Below, in pieces: positions 61,626 to 64,000 of a stretch of DNA of 64,000 nucleotides (within the stretch, counting starts at the first letter, position 1; every line of letters begins with the position of its first letter). Source of the DNA: Streptomyces filipinensis (GTDB taxonomy: Bacteria; Actinomycetota; Actinomycetes; Streptomycetales; Streptomycetaceae); the NCBI RefSeq assembly GCF_014649495.1, contig NZ_BMTD01000025.1, positions 41,783 through 105,782 on the forward strand, given 5' to 3'. The position numbers and the translations under genes are program-made. The notes beneath the pieces are model-generated. The model was not told the DNA's origin. It did not search any database and saw only the letters and a list, made by a program, of their open reading frames with translations.

Positions 61626-61894
61626 CACGGGCACCGCGCACGGGCACCGCGCATGTGGACAGCGCGCCAACTCCCCGCGTGGTGCCCTCCCTTGTGTGGC
61701 GGGTGCACGCATGTTCCCTTCGGTACGCCCACGGCCGCGTCCACCTCGGACCGGTCACCGTCGTCATCTCCGGCGCCCGCACCACCGCGTGACACCACAC
61801 GTTTGGGGGACACGTCAGCCACCCGAACAAACCCTCCGCTACGCCACACTTGCGGCCGAACGCCGCTCAAGGGGCGTGGCGGAGGAGGTTCGCG

Positions 61895-62089
61895 ATGGCC
61901 ATTTCCATCTCTGTGGTGCTGCTGCTACTGATCATTGCCGTGATCTTCGTGCGCAACGGCGCCTTGAAGATGTCCCACGCCCTGGTCTGCATGCTGCTCG
62001 GCTTCTTCCTGGCCGGCACGAGCATGGCGCCCACCATCAGCAGTGGGCTCACCACGACCGCCGAGCTGGTGAGCAGCCTGCGGCCCTGA
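61895..62089 (+). CDS. Small membrane protein, 64 aa
   Basis: ATG 61895 with strong GGAGGAGG at 7 nt. The N-terminal helix MAISISVVLLLLIIAVIFVR is followed by a second hydrophobic region around ALVCMLLGFFLAGTSMAPTI. Homologues of this form occur in other Streptomyces; function unknown. It converges with the glycosidase gene, stop to stop, with 1 nt between. Confidence 0.85.
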   Translation: MAISISVVLLLLIIAVIFVRNGALKMSHALVCMLLGFFLAGTSMAPTISSGLTTTAELVSSLRP

Positions 62090-62090
62090 A

Positions 62091-63329
62091 TCAGGGGGCC
62101 GAGAAGACGCCGATCCCGTTCGCGACGGGCCGTTCGGCGCCACTGCTCGGATGGTTGCGGACCGTCACGGCGCTCGCGCCGTCGTCACGGGTGACCAACT
62201 CCGTCGAACCGCCGCCGTCGAGGTTGAACGCGTCGGAGGCGCCCAACGAGCGCATGGTGTCGGCCTCCTCCGCGACCGTCATCCCGGACCGGTACTCGGT
62301 GGCACCGTCCAGCGCCAGGATCAGCAGCTGGTGTCCGCCGCCCTTGAAGCCCACGACCGTACGCACCGCCGAGGTGACGTCGTCCAGGCCGGACAGCGCC
62401 TCGCCGCCCCGCAGGACGGGGAAGCCCCCGATCGCGAACGCGTACGGCACCCCGGACGAGGCCGCCACCATGCTGTGCTGCACGGTCACCGCGTCCCCCA
62501 CCGAGAGCTTGCGCAGCCGCTGGGCGCCCTCCTCGCGGCCCACGAGGACCGTGGCGTCCGCCGGGATCGTGCCGCTGCCCGGGGTGTCGGAGGCGGAGAC
62601 CACCCGGCCGCCCACGATGCGCACCTCGTAGGTGTCGCCGCTGCACGGCGCCGACCGCTGGGTGTCGCTGCCGCACACCGCACGCATCCGGGAGGCACTG
62701 CCCCAGCGCGAGGTGAAGGCGCCGACGGAGTTCTCGGCGAGCGCGTACTGGTTGAGGCCCTTCAGCGGGAAGGTGCCCTCCGGGGTGACGACGCTGCCGA
62801 CGAGGGAGAGGCGGTCCAGCCGGGCCCGCCGGTCGGTGCCCACGCCGAAGACGTCCCGGGTGTTCGTCCCCGGCGGCAGCGCGGGTCCGAACCGCTGCCC
62901 GGTCGGCACCGCGGCCTTGAGCACCTGCCCGTCCGCGATCGCCGGTCCGACGCTCGCGCCGGTGGCCTCCACGCCCGGGTGCTGGGTCTCGGTGATGTTG
63001 AAGAAGTCACCGTTGACCCCCGCGACCGCCCCGGCCGAGTCCGCCAGCCGGGAGACCGTGGCCCGGGCCGCCACCACGCCCGGGTACAACAGGCCCACGC
63101 GGACGTGTGGATTGGCGAGGTCGACCGTGAGCAGATGGGCGTGAGCCTTGCCCGCGCCCGCTTCGACGTCGAACTGCCGGTAGGTGACGCCCGGTGCGAT
63201 CCGCTTGCCGGCCGCGACGGCGCCGGCCGGTGCCGCCCCCGCCAGGGCCGCACCGGCCAGCACACCGAAAGCCGTGACCACCGTGAGAACCACTCTGCCC
63301 GCTGCCGAACGCCTGCGACGTCTGGTCAC
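62091..63329 (-). CDS. Secreted phosphodiester glycosidase-family (NAGPA) protein
   Basis: 412 residues. A signal peptide (RRSAAGRVVLTVVTAFGVLA, cleavage near residue 38) then the NAGPA domain: GVNGDFFN near 107, GFKGGGHQLLILALDG near 325 and FNLDGGGSTELV near 367 are the conserved active-site loops. It hydrolyses sugar phosphodiesters on the cell surface. GTG 63329. A direct-repeat PHO-box-like element lies upstream. Confidence 0.92.
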   Translation of the reverse strand: MTRRRRRSAAGRVVLTVVTAFGVLAGAALAGAAPAGAVAAGKRIAPGVTYRQFDVEAGAGKAHAHLLTVDLANPHVRVGLLYPGVVAARATVSRLADSAGAVAGVNGDFFNITETQHPGVEATGASVGPAIADGQVLKAAVPTGQRFGPALPPGTNTRDVFGVGTDRRARLDRLSLVGSVVTPEGTFPLKGLNQYALAENSVGAFTSRWGSASRMRAVCGSDTQRSAPCSGDTYEVRIVGGRVVSASDTPGSGTIPADATVLVGREEGAQRLRKLSVGDAVTVQHSMVAASSGVPYAFAIGGFPVLRGGEALSGLDDVTSAVRTVVGFKGGGHQLLILALDGATEYRSGMTVAEEADTMRSLGASDAFNLDGGGSTELVTRDDGASAVTVRNHPSSGAERPVANGIGVFSAP

Positions 63330-63381
63330 CGTGCCCCCTGATGTCTCGTCAACTGTCCCTGCCGCACGGGTTTTCCCGTTC

Positions 63382-63414
63382 GGGTTCCGTAGAGGTTCCG
63401 TACGGGTTCTACGG
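63382..63414. promoter_or_regulatory. PHO-box-like 11-bp direct repeats
   Basis: GTTC cores recur at 63384, 63395 and 63406, exactly 11 bp apart (GGGTTCCGTAG, AGGTTCCGTAC, GGGTTCTACGG), with another GTTC at 63378. Streptomyces PhoP binds 11-nt units with GTTCA cores. The position is about 55-85 bp upstream of the phosphodiester glycosidase start. The fifth base of the core is C or T rather than A. Confidence 0.45.
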
Positions 63415-63449
63415 GGCAGTGGACCAGAGCGCGGCGACCGCCGGGCCGA

Positions 63450-63809
63450 CTAGGCCTCGACTACGCGAGAACGAGTGAGAAAACGCACCCCCTCGGGTGC
63501 CTCCAGTGAGAAGCCGCTACCCCGTCCGGGGACGACGTCCACGATCAACCGGGTGTGGCTCCACGCCTGGTACTGACTCCGGGACATCCAGAAGGTGACC
63601 GGCTCGGCCACCCCGTCCACCGCCAGCTCCGCCAGCAGCACGTCCGAGTCGCCGGTGCGGAACTCGCCGTCCGGGTAGCACATGGGCGCGCTGCCGTCGC
63701 AGCAGCCGCCGGACTGGTGGAACATCAGCGGACCGTGCTCGGCGTGCAGCCGTCGCACCAGCTCCGCGGCCGTGGGGGTGAGTTCGACGCGGGGGACTTC
63801 CTCATCCAT
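63450..63809 (-). CDS. DUF779 family protein
   Basis: 119 residues. MFHQSGGCCDGSAPMCYPDG is the diagnostic segment with two adjacent Cys and a third Cys. The family usually accompanies aldehyde dehydrogenases and is small and cytoplasmic. The upstream region is interrupted by an insertion sequence starting near 63895, 85 bp away. Confidence 0.92.
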   Translation of the reverse strand: MDEEVPRVELTPTAAELVRRLHAEHGPLMFHQSGGCCDGSAPMCYPDGEFRTGDSDVLLAELAVDGVAEPVTFWMSRSQYQAWSHTRLIVDVVPGRGSGFSLEAPEGVRFLTRSRVVEA

Positions 63810-63894
63810 GGGTCACCGTCCTGAAGAGCCGGGGCACCGGGTGCCGGACCCCGCCAGTCTCACGGCTCGTCACCGCCCCGTCCAGAGCCGGTCC

Positions 63895-64000
63895 TTAGAC
63901 GTCGTTTCTTATGGCGTGATCGTTCGTTGAACCGTGCATGACGGATCTGGTTGAGCGGTTGGTGCCGGACGAGTTATGGGTGCTGTTCCGGCAGGTGGTG
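63895..64000 (+). mobile_element. Left end of an IS5-family insertion sequence (runs off window)
   Basis: A sequence with a TTAGACGTCGTTTC-like left border near 63895 precedes a transposase start. The exact inverted repeat and target duplication cannot be fixed because the right end is outside. It lies in the upstream region of the DUF779 gene. Confidence 0.7.
63938..64000 (+). CDS. IS5-family transposase, N-terminal fragment in window
   Basis: Twenty-one visible codons, MTDLVERLVPDELWVLFRQV, match the start of Streptomyces IS5-type (DUF4096/helix-turn-helix) transposases. The ATG at 63938 is followed by an uninterrupted frame to the edge. Confidence 0.8.
   Translation, partial: MTDLVERLVPDELWVLFRQVV

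Overview
The window is a piece of a high-GC actinobacterial chromosome, almost certainly a Streptomyces. The evidence is strong third-position G/C use, frequent GTG and TTG starts, many ATGA/GTGA stop-start overlaps, a WhiJ-type DUF397/helix-turn-helix/ATPase module, the tripeptidyl aminopeptidase gene tap, the rppA-P450-cupin pigment operon and a urease operon in the order ABC-F-G-D. I recall the same gene order in S. coelicolor between about SCO1200 and SCO1255; that comparison is from memory. No tRNA, rRNA or CRISPR array was seen.

Layout. 1-13.2 kb: a partial sensor kinase divergent from an ABC exporter, then mug, purB, an SGNH hydrolase, two CNNM/CBS membrane proteins, an acetyltransferase, an LLM oxidoreductase and a MacB-like ABC transporter. 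13.2-14.5 kb: a ribbon-helix-helix/Doc-like pair and a methyltransferase. 14.55-15.48 kb: a repeat-filled, G-rich spacer without a convincing gene. 15.5-20 kb: biotin genes bioDAB divergent from bioF. 20-24.2 kb: the WhiJ-like module, a G-rich spacer and a LysR/LysE pair. 24.2-26.5 kb: an NlpC/P60 hydrolase behind a c-di-AMP riboswitch, and a ClpP-like protein that has lost its catalytic histidine beside an orphan Phd antitoxin. 26.8-31.3 kb: ureABCFGD. 31.5-36.3 kb: tap, a reductase, an acyltransferase and two metal-binding-like secreted proteins. 36.3-39.4 kb: a decayed PP2C gene beside a large intact PAS-GAF-PP2C-ATPase protein. 39.5-42.2 kb: ddaH-rocD arginine/ornithine catabolism with an Lrp regulator. 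42.2-47.5 kb: a CtaG-like protein, pfkA, murT-gatD and def. 47.5-49.6 kb: a TetR regulator divergent from an acyl-CoA dehydrogenase. 49.6-53.2 kb: momA-P450-rppA divergent from a TenA/PqqC-like gene. 53.2-57 kb: an aldehyde dehydrogenase and a NUDIX-ATP ligase pair. 57.4-57.6 kb: a 96-bp tandem repeat. 57.7-61.6 kb: an XRE-cupin regulator and a quinone reductase/two acyl-CoA dehydrogenase operon. 61.9-64 kb: a small membrane protein, a phosphodiester glycosidase, DUF779 and the left end of an IS5-type insertion sequence.

Most genes are ordinary core or near-core functions. The less explained signals are regulatory or structural: three copies of a dispersed 3'-flanking repeat, two unrelated minisatellites (32 bp and 96 bp), several leaderless promoters overlapping operators, a catalytically degenerate ClpP paired with an orphan antitoxin, and a degenerate Doc protein behind a GCTAGC double operator.
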